From assembly GCF_030052815.1 (NCBI RefSeq), contig NC_079496.1, positions 37,783,593 to 37,847,592 on the forward strand: a stretch of DNA of 64,000 nucleotides, written 5' to 3'. The translations under genes and the position numbers were made by a program. The stretch's first letter is position 1; every line of letters begins with the position of its first letter. The DNA is from Hevea brasiliensis (lineage: Eukaryota > Streptophyta > Magnoliopsida > Malpighiales > Euphorbiaceae). The notes beneath the pieces are model-generated. The model searched no databases and was not told where the DNA came from. It saw only the letters and a list, made by a program, of their open reading frames with translations. This document shows positions 12,601 through 23,068 of this stretch, piece after piece.

Positions 12601-13688
12601 TTATTGTGATGGTACTGTGCACGATGATTCGACCTCCCTGACCATAGGGAGTTAGAATCTGATTCGACCTCCCCGACCATAGGGAGTTAGAATCACATCG
12701 AATATGGCCCTTTCGGATTAGTCTTGCATAGTTAGTGACATAAAGAATGATTTTTGAGATACAACATGATTTTTGTGACACATAATGTTTTTAAATGGTA
12801 AAGAATTGTGAATTCAGTTATGATTTAGGTATAATTGATTTTGTTGGAATTACCTAAATGGTTAGTTATGATTTGATAAATTGAATTTCGTGATCAAAGT
12901 CATTTTATACAAATGATTCACATTTTTAGCAATGAGTATTTTGAGTTTTAGAATTTGATGAGTATTCAGATTTCCAAATTATTTACTGTAAATTTTGTCA
13001 ATGTATATTGTACTATGTTTTAAATTATAGTTGTGCACCACTGAGTTCATCACTCAAATGATAGCTTTGTATGTCGTCGCAGTAAAAGAGCATAGAGCAG
13101 TGAATAAGTTTCTTTGAAGACATATTCAGATTAGCTCCAGGTATATCATAGGTATACCCATGTACATAGGTTTTGATGTATGCATGTAATAATATGTATG
13201 TAAATTATTTGGGCAGTTGTATAAAAACTCTTGTAAAATATTTTGGTATGTAATTAAATGTAAATTATTGTAAATATAAAGTTGAGATTTCATTTACTTG
13301 AATAGTTTTGTTTTATAAATTTTGAGTCTTGTAATCAATGAAATGTTTCTTTATGATGAGAGTAGTTTGAAAATGAATTGATTATTTATTGAGAATTGAA
13401 TTGTGAATTGAAATGAAGTTATTGAAGTTGTATTTGAGAAAACATATTGGGAGCATTTTCTTTTGTAGGATTGAAGAACTGTTTTCTCAAAATACAGCCG
13501 GCACTTTGCCGAAATTCTAAAAAAAAAAAAATTATAACACCAGATTTTAATCGATGATTTAAATTTCACGAAAATTGTTTTAAAATCTCTTGTAGTATAT
13601 CTAATGGGTTATCGGTAGGCGAAGTACGGTAATTCATTAGGTGTACTACGGGATCATGTTGCATCTTACAGGGGCGTAGGGTGTGACA
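9666..13688 (+). repeat. 5' LTR of family-B element
   Basis: TGTAACACCCCTAAG...GGGTGTGACA, 4023 bp. A 35-bp tandem duplication at 12626-12695 (GATTCGACCTCC...) is single in the 3' LTR and partly explains the length difference. Leader-splice-like motifs are: donor AAAGTG|GTAAGTTT at 10547/10548, acceptor TTTCTCAG ending 11991, hairpin H1 near 13040 (right arm decayed), and acceptor CTTTTGTAG ending 13468. Short frames (10268-10465, 10350-10667) are repeated in the 3' LTR simply because the LTRs are copies. Confidence 0.93.
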
Positions 13689-13695
13689 TGTTTTG

Positions 13696-13707
13696 TGGTA
13701 TCAGAGC
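13696..13707 (+). other. Primer-binding site, initiator tRNA-Met type
   Basis: TGGTATCAGAGC is complementary to the 3' end of plant initiator tRNA-Met and starts 7 nt after the LTR end. The AATGG after it also fits the usual extension. This primes minus-strand DNA synthesis. Confidence 0.9.
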
Positions 13708-13874
13708 AATGGTTTTAAAGTAAATTTCGAACTGTGAATTTGAAATCTTTTTGTCGGTAACTACAATTGCTCAAATGTTTGATACATATAGTACATTTAC
13801 ATCATAAATATGAACTAATGGAGAGGAATCTCCTTATGTTGGTTGTACAGGAATAAAAAATCTTGTGAAAAGAT

Positions 13875-14600
13875 ATGGAAGAGAAGAATGAGAAAATAGA
13901 ACAGTATGTGATAGCAGAAGAATAAGTTAAGGCCCCAGCTCCACAAAATGTCGAAGGCCTGACTGTACCAATTTTGCCGGTACAAATTACTGCATAAATG
14001 GCCCAGCAAATGGCCACTTTCTTTCAATAAATGGCTGATAATCACACCAAAGCCCAAGTCTGCACTCCAACCCCACAAGGGCAACATGAAATAGAGAAGA
14101 GGGAGAAACCAATGGGTCAGAGCTCAAGTAGTAATTTGAGAAAGAGAAAAGAATATGAGGAGCCCCGAGCTCAGGGATATAACAGAGGTGGATCATCAAG
14201 GCAGAGACCACCAAGGTCTAGTCATCGAACAACTAGAAGTTCCTACCCTTCTCGTCAATGTGAAGCTTGTGGAAGATATCATGGTGGGGTATGCTATAAG
14301 GCTATTGGAGCCTGTTATAACTGTGGAGGCACAAGACACTTTGCCAAGGACTGCACCAGTAGTCGCAGAGTTGGACAACCTCCTACTACTGCAGAGGGGT
14401 CAGTTCAGAGCCCTGTCACCAGAAGTTCACAACCACCCAGCAGAAGTAAAGGCAGGGGTAGAGGTAGCCCAGCAGGCAGCCAAGGCACAGTGAAACATTC
14501 AGAGCAAGATAGTTCTCCAGTCAGAGTCTATGCAATGAGACTGAGAGAAAGGGCCGAAACATCTGATGTTGTGGCTGGTACCTTCTCAACTTTTAACTGA
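13875..14600 (+). pseudogene. gag: Tekay-type gag, capsid region deleted
   Basis: The frame opens with ATG at 13875 (MEEKNEKIEQYV), meets in-frame stops after IAEE, VQITA and MATFFQ, and continues to 14600. The linker runs directly from a gag-start-like AQQMATFF segment to a basic linker, so most of the capsid (retrotrans_gag) domain is absent. Two zinc knuckles remain: CEACGRYHGGVC (CX2CX3HX3C), then CYNCGGTRHFAKDC, the canonical CX2CX4HX4C. A TGA at 14598-14600 separates gag from the protease frame (FSTFN*DVFVLFDPSS). Gag would package the element RNA; this copy cannot be functional. Confidence 0.88.
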
Positions 14601-14985
14601 GATGTGTTTGTGTTATTTGATCCGAGTTCTACCCATTCTTATGTGAGTGCTAGCATCATTGATTGCATTGTTGTTCCATGTACAAAAATGGACCTTGAGG
14701 TGCTAGTAACAAGTCCATTAGACAGGAGGTCAGGATTAATAGAATGTATAGGGATTGTCCTTTGGTGATCCAAGGACACACTTTTCTATCTGATTTCATT
14801 GAAATGTCCTTTAGAGATTATGATATCATCTTGGGCATGGATTGGTTAGCTAGGCATCATACCATGATTGACTGTAGGCTGAAGACAGTCACTTTCGATC
14901 TCCCTTAGTACAGTGATGTGGTAATACATGGGAAGAGGCAGCTATTGCCATCGAACATTATTTCGGCTACACTAGCCAGAAAAAA
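14601..14985 (+). pseudogene. Aspartic protease remnant of family-B element
   Basis: Directly after the gag stop the frame reads DVFVLFDPSSTHSYV, equivalent to the DPGSTHSY active-site region of Tekay proteases, with G changed to S. A frameshift near 14730 follows. The later IILGMDWL flap-end motif is legible at about 14828-14848 in another frame. The protease would cleave the gag-pol polyprotein. Confidence 0.8.
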
Positions 14986-15324
14986 ATGATTAGAAAGGGG
15001 TGTGAAGCATACTTGGCACATGTGGTAGACACCCAAGTGGGGAGTCCTGCATTGAAAAACATCCCTACAGTATATGACTTTCCAGATGTGTTTCCTGGTG
15101 AATTGCCAGGATTACCTCCGAAAAGAGAAGTGCAGTTTGAAATTAATATTATGCCTGGTGTGGATCCAATCTCCATAACGCCATACAGAATGGCACCAGC
15201 AGAGTTGAAGGAGTTGAAGATACAGTTGCAAGAATTACTTGAAAAGGGCTTTATCCGCCCTAGTGTGTCACCACGGGAGCGCCAATATTGTTTGTTAAGA
15301 AGAAGAATGGCACTCTTCGTTTAT
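14986..15324 (+). pseudogene. pol: Reverse transcriptase N-terminal fragment
   Basis: [16 protein letters not shown], then FPDVFPGELPGLPPKREV, YRMAPAELKEL and [13 protein letters not shown] are the protease-RT linker and RT start of Tekay chromoviruses. A small frameshift follows at CCACGGGAGCG (about 15272): the next conserved segment, APILFVKKKNGTLRLCI, is readable in a different frame up to about 15331. After that the homology stops abruptly. The catalytic FIDD block, RNase H and integrase are absent. Confidence 0.85.
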
Positions 15325-16342
15325 GTATTGTTTGACCTGGAGTCTGAATACTTTTATGTTAGTGTTAGAACTATATATTCTGCTGTTATTACTTTACAGG
15401 GGAATAAATTTTGATGCATTACTGATTAGTCCTTTAAGATAAGGATTGTGATAATAAGTGAAATTAGTTTTGAAAGAGTTTATCGGCAAAAAGTATTTTC
15501 TGACACACCATAAATTATAAAGCTAATTGGCAAGCCTAGTTAATGTAAGGCAAGAGGACATAAAAGTAAGATGCAGTAATGTAATTACTCTAGATGAGGG
15601 CAAGGATGTTACTGTTAGTAATTGCTAATGGATATTGTAATCAGAATAAGTTTGGATATCAGTGAATTCGAAAAGGATAAAAGATAGGAAAGTCTGATCT
15701 ATTGGAATGTATCGTAGTAACTATGCAATGTTCTTGATATTTATACTGTAAGCTGCAGATTACAATACTAACTTGAGATTATTGTGTAGAGCTATGCACT
15801 ACTTGATAGTATACCTAGATAAGAATAGTTACCAACGGCATCTGTTTTGGTATAGTTATGCCAGAACAGAATTTGATTGTTAGAAATAAGTTTGAAAATC
15901 CTACTTAGGGATCTAAAACTCAAAAGTTAGAATATCGAAAGGTTATAGTTCAGTACAAAAGGAAGTAAGTTATAGAATATTGACAGATAAAAAGAGTTGT
16001 GAAAGTAGAGATTTGAACAGTTGATTCATATATAACAAAGAAATATTACAAATGTGAGGAAGACTATTGACTAGAATGGTCAGAGAACCAATGACTAGAT
16101 AAATCGTTCTATCATAACCTTAAGGGTCATTCAAGAAGGAACGTGAACCAAAATATTAGACAACACAATAGTAAGAGGAGATTGGTGTTATACAAACAAA
16201 TTAAGCATTGTATTAGATTGTTAAAAGTCTTATACAAATTTGAGGAAAAGAAGATTATACGATCGTATAGAAAGGAAAAGAATAAATGTATTACTATTGT
16301 AAGATGGCTATTGGGTAAAATTTCATGGACGAAATTTATTTT
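15325..16342 (+). other. Degenerate 3' internal region, no gene seen
   Basis: AT-rich sequence with frequent stops in all frames. I recognise no integrase or chromodomain motif. It separates the truncated RT from the polypurine tract and could be untranslated 3' sequence or very decayed pol. The 72-aa frame at 16143-16361 runs into the LTR and is not supported. Confidence 0.6.
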
Positions 16343-16356
16343 AAGGGGGGGAGAAT
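16343..16356 (+). other. Polypurine tract
   Basis: AAGGGGGGGAGAAT lies immediately before the 3' LTR start TGTAACACCCC. The upstream phrase ATTTCATGGACGAAATTTAT resembles the one before the polypurine tract of the Tekay element at 51280-51330. It primes plus-strand DNA synthesis. Confidence 0.85.
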
Positions 16357-18685
16357 TGTAACACCCCTAAGTTCGATAGTGCTTTCTACTGTTCCTATGA
16401 CCAGTGTTGTCCGGACAGCTAGAATGCATAGAATTACACTTCGACATGAGTGAGGAGATATAAAATAATGAAATACAAGAAAAGAAAATATAATAAAAAA
16501 AAGATAAAAAATAATAGCAAAGAAATGTAACCAAGTTAAGCGAGCCGAGAACCCTAGCGATGGGTGACCGCACTGGGAAGTCACGGTGTGGACCGTTGAC
16601 TAGCCCTGGACTGCGGGGAACCCTGGAAAATATTTTTAGGACTCAAATAAATATTTATTGAAGTATAAATATCATTAGAAATATCAAAGAAAAATTAAAT
16701 AATTAGTACAAAGAAAAGTGAGAAATCGAAAAATGGACCAAAACCCGGTGTTACCGAAAAATCGGGAATGCAACCCGAACAGGGGCATTGTGGTCATTTG
16801 ACGTCCCGAGTTGTCTTTTGACCTAAATGTCCATTAAAAATAAATAATATTACACTTGGAAAATATAATGAAAAATTAATTTAGTGGTACATAATGTAAA
16901 TAGCAAAAATTAGGGACTTAATGTGGGAATATGGAAAGTTTAACATTATTTATTATTAACCTATGTTAGTGGAGCATTATGGAATATAATATAATTATTA
17001 AGTGGACAAAGTGGGCAGCACTTAAAACCTTCATCTTCAACCTCACGTCTCACCATTGCCAAAATGAAGAATTCCTCCCAAAGAAACCCCATGGCCGCAC
17101 CATGCATGGAGCTCAAGTTCTCCATGATCAAGCCTTGATTTCTTGCAAGTGTCTTCATGAAAAATGATCCTCACACCATGGGCAGTAGATAGGCAACAAG
17201 AAATGAAAGTTTTTGTGGAGTTTTGAAGAATTTCCAAAGTGGTAAGTTTGAGTTTTTGATTGTTGCTTTGTTAAAGTTTGTAAGGATGTTATGGGTGTTT
17301 GATTTATGAAGAAAATTTTGAGGTTTGATGTTGAATGGGAATGTGTACTTTTGGCAGCCATGGAAACACCTTGAAAATAGTTTACTCTTGCTTGTAAATG
17401 GTGGATTAGAAGGTTGATTAATTATTTATGTGTATGGGTAATCATTTGGGTGATGTATATTTAAAATATGTAAATGTGAAATGAAATTTAAAGCTTGGAA
17501 ATTAATGGAATGTAAATGTACCATTGTGGCAGTTTGTTAGCTCTTGAAGAATGCTGGAATTCATGCTTGGTTTATGGAATAATGATGTTAAAATGTGTTG
17601 GTTGTTATGGCAGTTTGAGTGCATGAATGATGGTGTGAAGTTTGACATGTAAATGAGCATGAATTGGTGATTGAATTATTGTAAATTGAGTTGGACAAAT
17701 TCTGCACTTGTTGGTGCACATTGAATGTAATTGTAAGCTGCCAAAATGACCTATAAAATGTTGTAAATTATGTTTAGGTCGTGGTACAACCAGAATTGGT
17801 TTAAATGTTAAGTTTGGTGAGTGTTAAAAGTGATGCTTGATGTGTATGCAAGAATTTCAATAAGGCAGTTTGAGTTTTAGGCCTAGAACTTTAATTGTGT
17901 GGCTCCAATTGGTATGAGACCAATTGGAGGTGAAACTAGGCACAAAATATGCCAACTTTCATGAAGGAAGCTTGCCAAAATTCTGCTTGCAAGGTAGCTT
18001 GAAAAATGACCAAATCCGGATTAAGTGCAATTAAGGCCTGAAAACTGACCATTTGGGCAGCAGTTAGTGTTTGGGCCATAACTCACTCAAAACAGGTCCA
18101 ATTGACCTGAAATCTTGACCATGAATAGTTAAGACCAATATCTACAAGTCTTATGAAGACACCAAATCCCAGAAATGACCATAAGCAAGTCAAACAGCTT
18201 GCACAAGTTCGGGTCCAAAAACTGGCCGAACCTAAAATGACGTAAAGTGACCTGAAATGACCAATTTTGGTGCAATTTGACCAGCAATAGTAAAATGACC
18301 ATAACTTGGTCTACATAACTCAGAATGACCTGAAATTTTGCCCCGCATTTCATAAGACATAGATCTACAAGTTTTTAGTTTTGACCGAAACCCGAAAATT
18401 GAGGGAACTAGGTCGTCAGGCTAGGTCAAACTAGTATCCCGGAATCCAGCAAATTGTAAGAAAATGCAGTATACACGGAAATGAACTTGGTAACATGTAC
18501 CAACCCTAAAAGACTATCGAATGTGACATATTAGTAACGTTAAAACCTAAATTAGCTAAAATGCATCGAGGGTCGATTTATTAAGTTGATTAAGCAAATA
18601 ATAGCATTCAGTGAATTATTTATCAAACATTATCATTAGAGACAGTTTAATTGAGTACTGAAACACTTCAAATTGTGTTTCTCAG

Positions 18686-18748
18686 TTAGCAAAGATTCAG
18701 GGAGAGGGAAGGAAACACTGAGTCAAGACCAAGAGACAGTTATCAGAG
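18686..18748 (+). other. Candidate 63-nt purine-rich leader exon
   Basis: The block is preceded by AATTGTGTTTCTCAG and followed by GTTTGTGCACAAC, so it has acceptor-like and donor-like edges. It is rich in GGGAGAGGGAAGG/GACCAAGAGAC purine motifs in an AT-rich context. The same block and edges occur in B LTRs at 11992-12054 (donor GT changed to AT), about 1623-1690 (minus) and about 29870-29940 (minus). No coding capacity is evident. Splicing is inferred, not shown. Confidence 0.4.
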
Positions 18749-19699
18749 GTTTGTGCACAACTAGTTTTTAACTGATTTTGTTTTGAATATTTCATATGAT
18801 TAAATGACATATTTTTCTTATGTATTGTGTTTAACAAGCATTGGATTTAATTCAATGATTATTGAAATTGTTATAGTATGTATGAATTTAGCTTTGTGAA
18901 ATGGTATTTTCACAAGTATTAAGCATTATTATGGATTGAATAAATTATATTTTGGAAAATTGTGATAGAACATATTTTGAATTGTGATGGTAATTTTCAT
19001 GGAAAAATGCAAATTTATGATTTGAATTGTGATGAGCATAAAAATTATTATATATTGAAATTGAATTTGAATCGAATTATATTGTGATTTATGCTCACTA
19101 AAAGGATTGTGATATTGTTTTATATCTCACTATAGATGCTTGACTAGGTTATTACCCGTCTCTCTCATTTGTTGAGAAGACAACGGAGTTAGTTGTGTTT
19201 TGATTACCATGGTACGTGCACATGCTTAGATTTTCCTCTGATTTGAAGTTAGATCTAAGTTTATTTTATCGTTATGGCCCTTACGGAAGATTCATTATTG
19301 TGATAGTACTGTGCACGATGATTCGACCTCCCCGACCATAGGGAGTTAGAATCACATCGAATATGGCCCTTTCGGATTAGTCTTGCATAGTTAGTGAGAT
19401 AAAGAATGATTTTTGAGATACAACATGATTTTTGAGACACAGAATGTTTTTGAATGGTAAAGATTTGTGAATTCAGTTATGATTTATGTATAATTGATTT
19501 TGTTGGAATTACCTAAATGGTTAGTTATGATTTGATAAATTGAATTTCGTGATCAAAGTCATTTTATACAAATGATTCACATTATTAGCAATGAATATTT
19601 TGAGTTTTAGAATTTGATGAGTATTCAAATTTCCAAATTATTTACTGTAAATTTTGTCAATGTATATTGTACTATGTTTTAAATTATAGTTGAGCACCA

Positions 19700-19716
19700 C
19701 TGAGTTCATCACTCAG
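19700..19716 (+). promoter_or_regulatory. Hairpin H1, family-B version
   Basis: CTGAGT-TCATC-ACTCAG, preceded by TTTTAAATTATAG and followed by GCTGTCGCAG|GTAAAAAG. Compared with family A (CTAAGC/GCTTAG), stem positions 3 and 6 differ on both arms. Other B copies: 28743-28761 (minus, stem extended to 9 bp) and about 39055. Confidence 0.6.
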
Positions 19717-20350
19717 CGATAGCTTTGTATGCTGTCGCAGGTAAAAAGAGCATAGAGCAGTGAATAAGTTTCTTTGAAGACATATTCAGATTAGCTCTAG
19801 GTATATCATAGGTATAGCCATGTACATAGGTTTTGATGTATGCATGTAATAATATGTATGTAAATTATTTGGACAGTTGTATAAAAACTCTTGTAAAATA
19901 TTTTGGTATGTAATTAAATGTAAATTATTGTAAATATAAAGTTGAGATTTCATTTACTTGAATAGTTTTGTATTATAAATTTTGAGTCTTATAATCAATG
20001 AAATGTTTCTTTATGATGAGAGTAGTTTGAAAATGAATTGATTGTTTATTGAGAATTGAATTGTGAATTGAAATGAAGTTATTGAAGTTGTATTTGAGAA
20101 AACATATTGGGAGCATTTTTTTTTGCAGGATTGAAGAACTGTTTTCTCAAAATACAGCCGGCACTTTGCCAAAATTCTGAAAAAAAAAAAAACTTATAAC
20201 ACCAGATTTTAACCGATGATTTAAATTTCACGAAAATTGTTTGAAAATCACTTGTAGTATATCTAATGGGTTATCGGTAGGCGAAGTACGGTAATTCATT
20301 AGGTGAACTACGGGATCATGTTGCATCTTATAGGGGAGCAGGGTGTGACA

Positions 20351-21074
20351 AGAAGACTGCTAATATTTCGCTTAACATTGGTGACTGCCCCTTGAAGTTC
20401 ATTTGGCTTCTCACCACATTGTTTGTCCCGATAGCGGCTCGGTTCCTAGCAATAACATTGATGACGACCTCTCTCATCCTCATGAGAGTCATAATCCCCC
20501 CCCATCTGAGCTGTACATCTGTCCGATGTCGATGGCTGGTCTAACACATCTTTTGATTCAGCCACGAGACTAGGCTTTGACATAGGTCTTTATTAGATGG
20601 GATGTACTACCGATCTCTAGAGGTCGCCCAAATGATGTAATCCGACTTTTAATGTAACCTAATCTCTTGAGATCGCCCAAATGATGTAATCCGACTTTTA
20701 ATGTAACCCGATCTCTTGAGATCGCCCAAATGACGTAATTAGACCTTTAATGTAATTCGATCTCTAGGGATCGCTCAAATGATGTAATCAGACTTTTCGG
20801 AAATAAAATTTCATTTTGACAACTATCATTTTATTATTATTGCATTGATTATTTTCCGATCTCTGATGTGTTTATCCGATCCGGTTCCTAAATGAACAAC
20901 CCTTAACCGATCCTCACTTCCAAACATCCGCCTTAATTCACCGATCTGTAACTAGCCGATCTCTTTTTATTATAGAATTTCTGGAATATTCGTGAGACGT
21001 GTCAGAAAAAGCTGGCGAATCCCACGAACCGATGCGCCGTTTGGGACACTGTGAGCATTAAATGCTCAGACTAG
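20351..21074 (+). other. Insertion Z right half, upstream non-coding region
   Basis: Continuation of Z after the B element. It contains the 49-bp repeats at 20611-20806, then GATCGG-rich sequence leading to the TATA box at 21075. No open frame with recognisable domains was seen. Confidence 0.6.
20611..20806 (+). repeat. 49-bp minisatellite, 4 units
   Basis: Units start at 20611, 20660, 20709 and 20758. Each has the near-palindrome CGATCTCTTGAGATCG, then CCCAAATGATGTAAT and a TTTTAATGTAA tail. It lies about 430 bp upstream of the Z gene start. Confidence 0.92.
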
Positions 21075-21083
21075 TATAAATAG
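21075..21083 (+). promoter_or_regulatory. TATA box of the Z gene
   Basis: TATAAATAG is a near-ideal plant TATA box, 162 bp upstream of the first ATG of the gag-like gene. A pyrimidine-rich leader (TTTCGCGAGCG...TTCTCGTTTTTCAAG) lies between them. Transcription would start around 21105-21115. Confidence 0.6.
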
Positions 21084-21236
21084 GGGATGAGTCCACCAGT
21101 TATTCCCTTATGTCATTTTCAGCCTTTCGCGAGCGATTCCAAAATCTTCTCGTTTTTCAAGTTCTTTCGACACTGATCACACTCCGGTAAGGGTTTTGAT
21201 CTTTCTTTTAGCTTAAATTTCCTCTTTTCTTTGAAA

Positions 21237-21987
21237 ATGAGCGGCGCCGAGGGTCAGAGAGCTGCAAGCCCCCTTTTCATTCAGGTCTCGTGGTCATCAG
21301 ATGAGGTAGAGGTAGTCGGAATAAGCAGGAGATCTGAACCCCCTAGGACTTCCATTCCAGCCCGCTGTCAAGCAGCATCCTCGAGGCAAACACATTCTTC
21401 AGGGAGAGAAAACCTTCCCATGGACAAGCTGCCATCAATCCTTCAAGAAACCGACCTGCAGTCGTTCAGCCAAGAGTATAACATTCAACCTGATTCATAC
21501 GAACTGATTAAGTGTCACGGCGATCTTCGAGCCGATCACTTCTTCGAAGAGAATGATATGATCATGGTATACGAAGAGCAACTAAAAGCCGGGTTGCGGT
21601 TCCCTCTTGACGACTTCTTCAGGGAAGTTCTAAAATTTCACCAAGTAAGTGCACCCGAACTCATGGCGTATCCTAGTGGCCTTCAGAGGCCTTTGCCGAG
21701 CTAAAGGACTGAGTCCAACGGCGAAGGTATTCACCGAGCTACATAGGCTAACTCGCCGAAAGGACGATGAGTACTGGTTCTTTCAAGTGAAGCCACATTG
21801 CGGGCTCTTTACCGATCTGCCCTCCTCCCTGAAGAATTGGAAAAATTGCTTCTTTATTTTGAGGAGCAAAAATTCGAACGGCTTTGAAGGTTTCCCACGC
21901 AGCTGGCTACACCAGGGTCCCTTACTTCCGAAGCGCATCACCCTGAATAGGGAAGAGGGCCTAATGGTGATGGAACTGAAAGATTAG
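21237..21987 (+). pseudogene. Gag-like 'putative gypsy type transposon' protein, first coding block, frameshifted
   Basis: ATG at 21237 (MSGAEGQRAASPLF) opens a frame running to 21704. An overlapping frame, 21649-21987, continues the same protein. The landmarks GLRFPLDDFFREVLKFHQ, HPNSWRILVAFRGLC, WFFQVK and LPSSLKNWKNCFF follow the order of the plant PF04195-type domain found in gypsy-associated proteins (family recalled, not searched). The two frames meet at about 21644-21655, where GCACCCG stands in place of an expected longer APxLHPN segment, suggesting a slip deletion. Function is unknown. Base composition is GC-richer than the surroundings, as expected for coding sequence. Confidence 0.65.
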
Positions 21988-22165
21988 GCTGCCAGATAAA
22001 AATTCTCTTGTTTAGATGCAGTGACAGCCGAACTGCATCATTAGACTATGTAGCTGGTCACTGGCCAAGAATGCGGGCTTCAGCTCTCAGACCTCGGCTT
22101 TGGTACTTTCTATTTCTCTGATCTTTGGGCCTTAGCGATATCACTGACCTTTTCTCTGTGCAGGT
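21988..22165 (+). other. Probable intron of the Z gene
   Basis: The stretch between the two coding blocks ends CTTTTCTCTGTGCAG|GTATGG, a strong acceptor just before the second block. It contains stops in all frames. I cannot place the donor with confidence; it may lie slightly inside the first block. Confidence 0.45.
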
Positions 22166-23068
22166 ATGGCAAGCGGCGAGGCTTTTAAAGAGAGCTGGAA
22201 GCGAAAAAGAGAGGTCTCCCGGAAAGTGCGGGAGATGAAGCGGGCCGAGCTGCTTCAGACGCCCAGGCATGATCCTGGGGAAATGCAAGGAGGCTCGTCT
22301 CAACCCTCAGGACAACCAATCCCCGACGTAGAAGTGGTTCGGTCTCCTCCTCGTCAAGAAGAGCCGCCACCACCCCCTCCAGTTGCTTCGAGTGCAGAAG
22401 GGGGTCCTTCCCATCCACCTGTGAGGACCCTTTCCCGCAGCGCCCAAATCCTGATCCACTCGCTGGAGAAGAACTGCACGGTTCGAGAGAACCCGAGTTT
22501 TGCTAAGGTCTTGGAGTCCTCCATCTGCCTTCCAGAGGATCGGGATAGGCTAACCCCGAATAGCCTCGATGATATCCTGACGCAAACTATGAGCCTGAGC
22601 GTGGAGAGTCTGGTGAACCAACATATCATTCGGGAGAAGGCTCACCGCTTGAGGCAGGATGTCAATAAGGTGGGTCAGGAAGCTGCTTCCCTCCGATCTC
22701 AACTTTCGTCTGCCCAAAACTACATATTTGAAATTGAGGGGCGGATGAAATTTTACGAGGATAAGCTGGCCGAGCAGGCTCATGTTCTTGAGGAGGTTCG
22801 GGCGCTCCGAGCTGCTGAAGTCGCTCGCCTTACTGAGGAGCTTAAAGAAAAAGAAGAAGAGGCAGTGACGAGGGAGGTCGGTGCTTATGTGAACGCTAAT
22901 GGGGATCTCTTGGCCTAGCTCAGGAAGCGATATCCCGAGGAGGACTTCTCTTGGATGGTGGATCTAGCTCCCCAGGACGAAGGTGAGGATAGCGAGGAGG
23001 AGGCTGAAGGTGAGAGAGGAAGTGAACAAAATGTAAAACATGCTGGGGGTGATCCTCCAGCCGAATGA
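22166..23068 (+). pseudogene. Gag-like protein, second coding block, coiled coil
   Basis: The frame reads MASGEAFKESWKRKREVSRK, then a proline-rich spacer (PPRQEEPPPPPP), a block with SLDDILTQTMSLSVESLVNQ, and a long heptad-rich helix (about residues 160-235, ending LTEELKEKEEEAVTREVG). An in-frame TAG at 22916-22918 follows NGDLLA. The same frame continues with an acidic tail (EDSEEEAEGERG) to TGA at 23066-23068. This layout fits the C-terminal half of PF04195-type proteins as I recall them. The first residues may belong to an exon joined at CAG|GTATGG. No nucleic-acid enzyme motif is visible. Confidence 0.65.

Larger units (their letters stand above)
9666..20350 (+). mobile_element. Family-B Tekay-type element, LTR-complete but internally deleted
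   Basis: Two LTRs (4023 and 3994 bp) enclose a 2.67-kb internal region with a primer site, fragments of gag, protease and RT, and a polypurine tract. AGAAG flanks it at 9661-9665 and 20351-20355. RNase H, integrase and chromodomain are missing. The LTRs differ by only a few percent by eye, so insertion was fairly recent. It was either already defective and mobilised in trans, or lost its interior afterwards. It splits insertion Z. Confidence 0.95.
16357..20350 (+). repeat. 3' LTR of family-B element
   Basis: 3994 bp, TGTAACACCCC...GGGTGTGACA, then the AGAAG duplication. It keeps several features better than the 5' copy: donor AAAGTG|GTAAGTTT (17241/17242), purine-rich block 18686-18748 ending AGAG|GTTTGTG, intact H1 (19700-19716), CGCAG|GTAAAAAG (19740/19741) and TTTTTTTTTGCAG|GATTG (20128/20129). 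Confidence 0.93.

Noticed and set aside
13690..13710. tRNA-Met gene fragment
   Set aside because: Only the 12-nt primer complement matches; no cloverleaf or pol III boxes.
22166..22918. Host gene for a myosin-like or kinesin-like coiled-coil protein
   Set aside because: The coiled coil is generic. The gene lies inside a transposon with a target duplication, and the upstream block carries a gypsy-associated domain.
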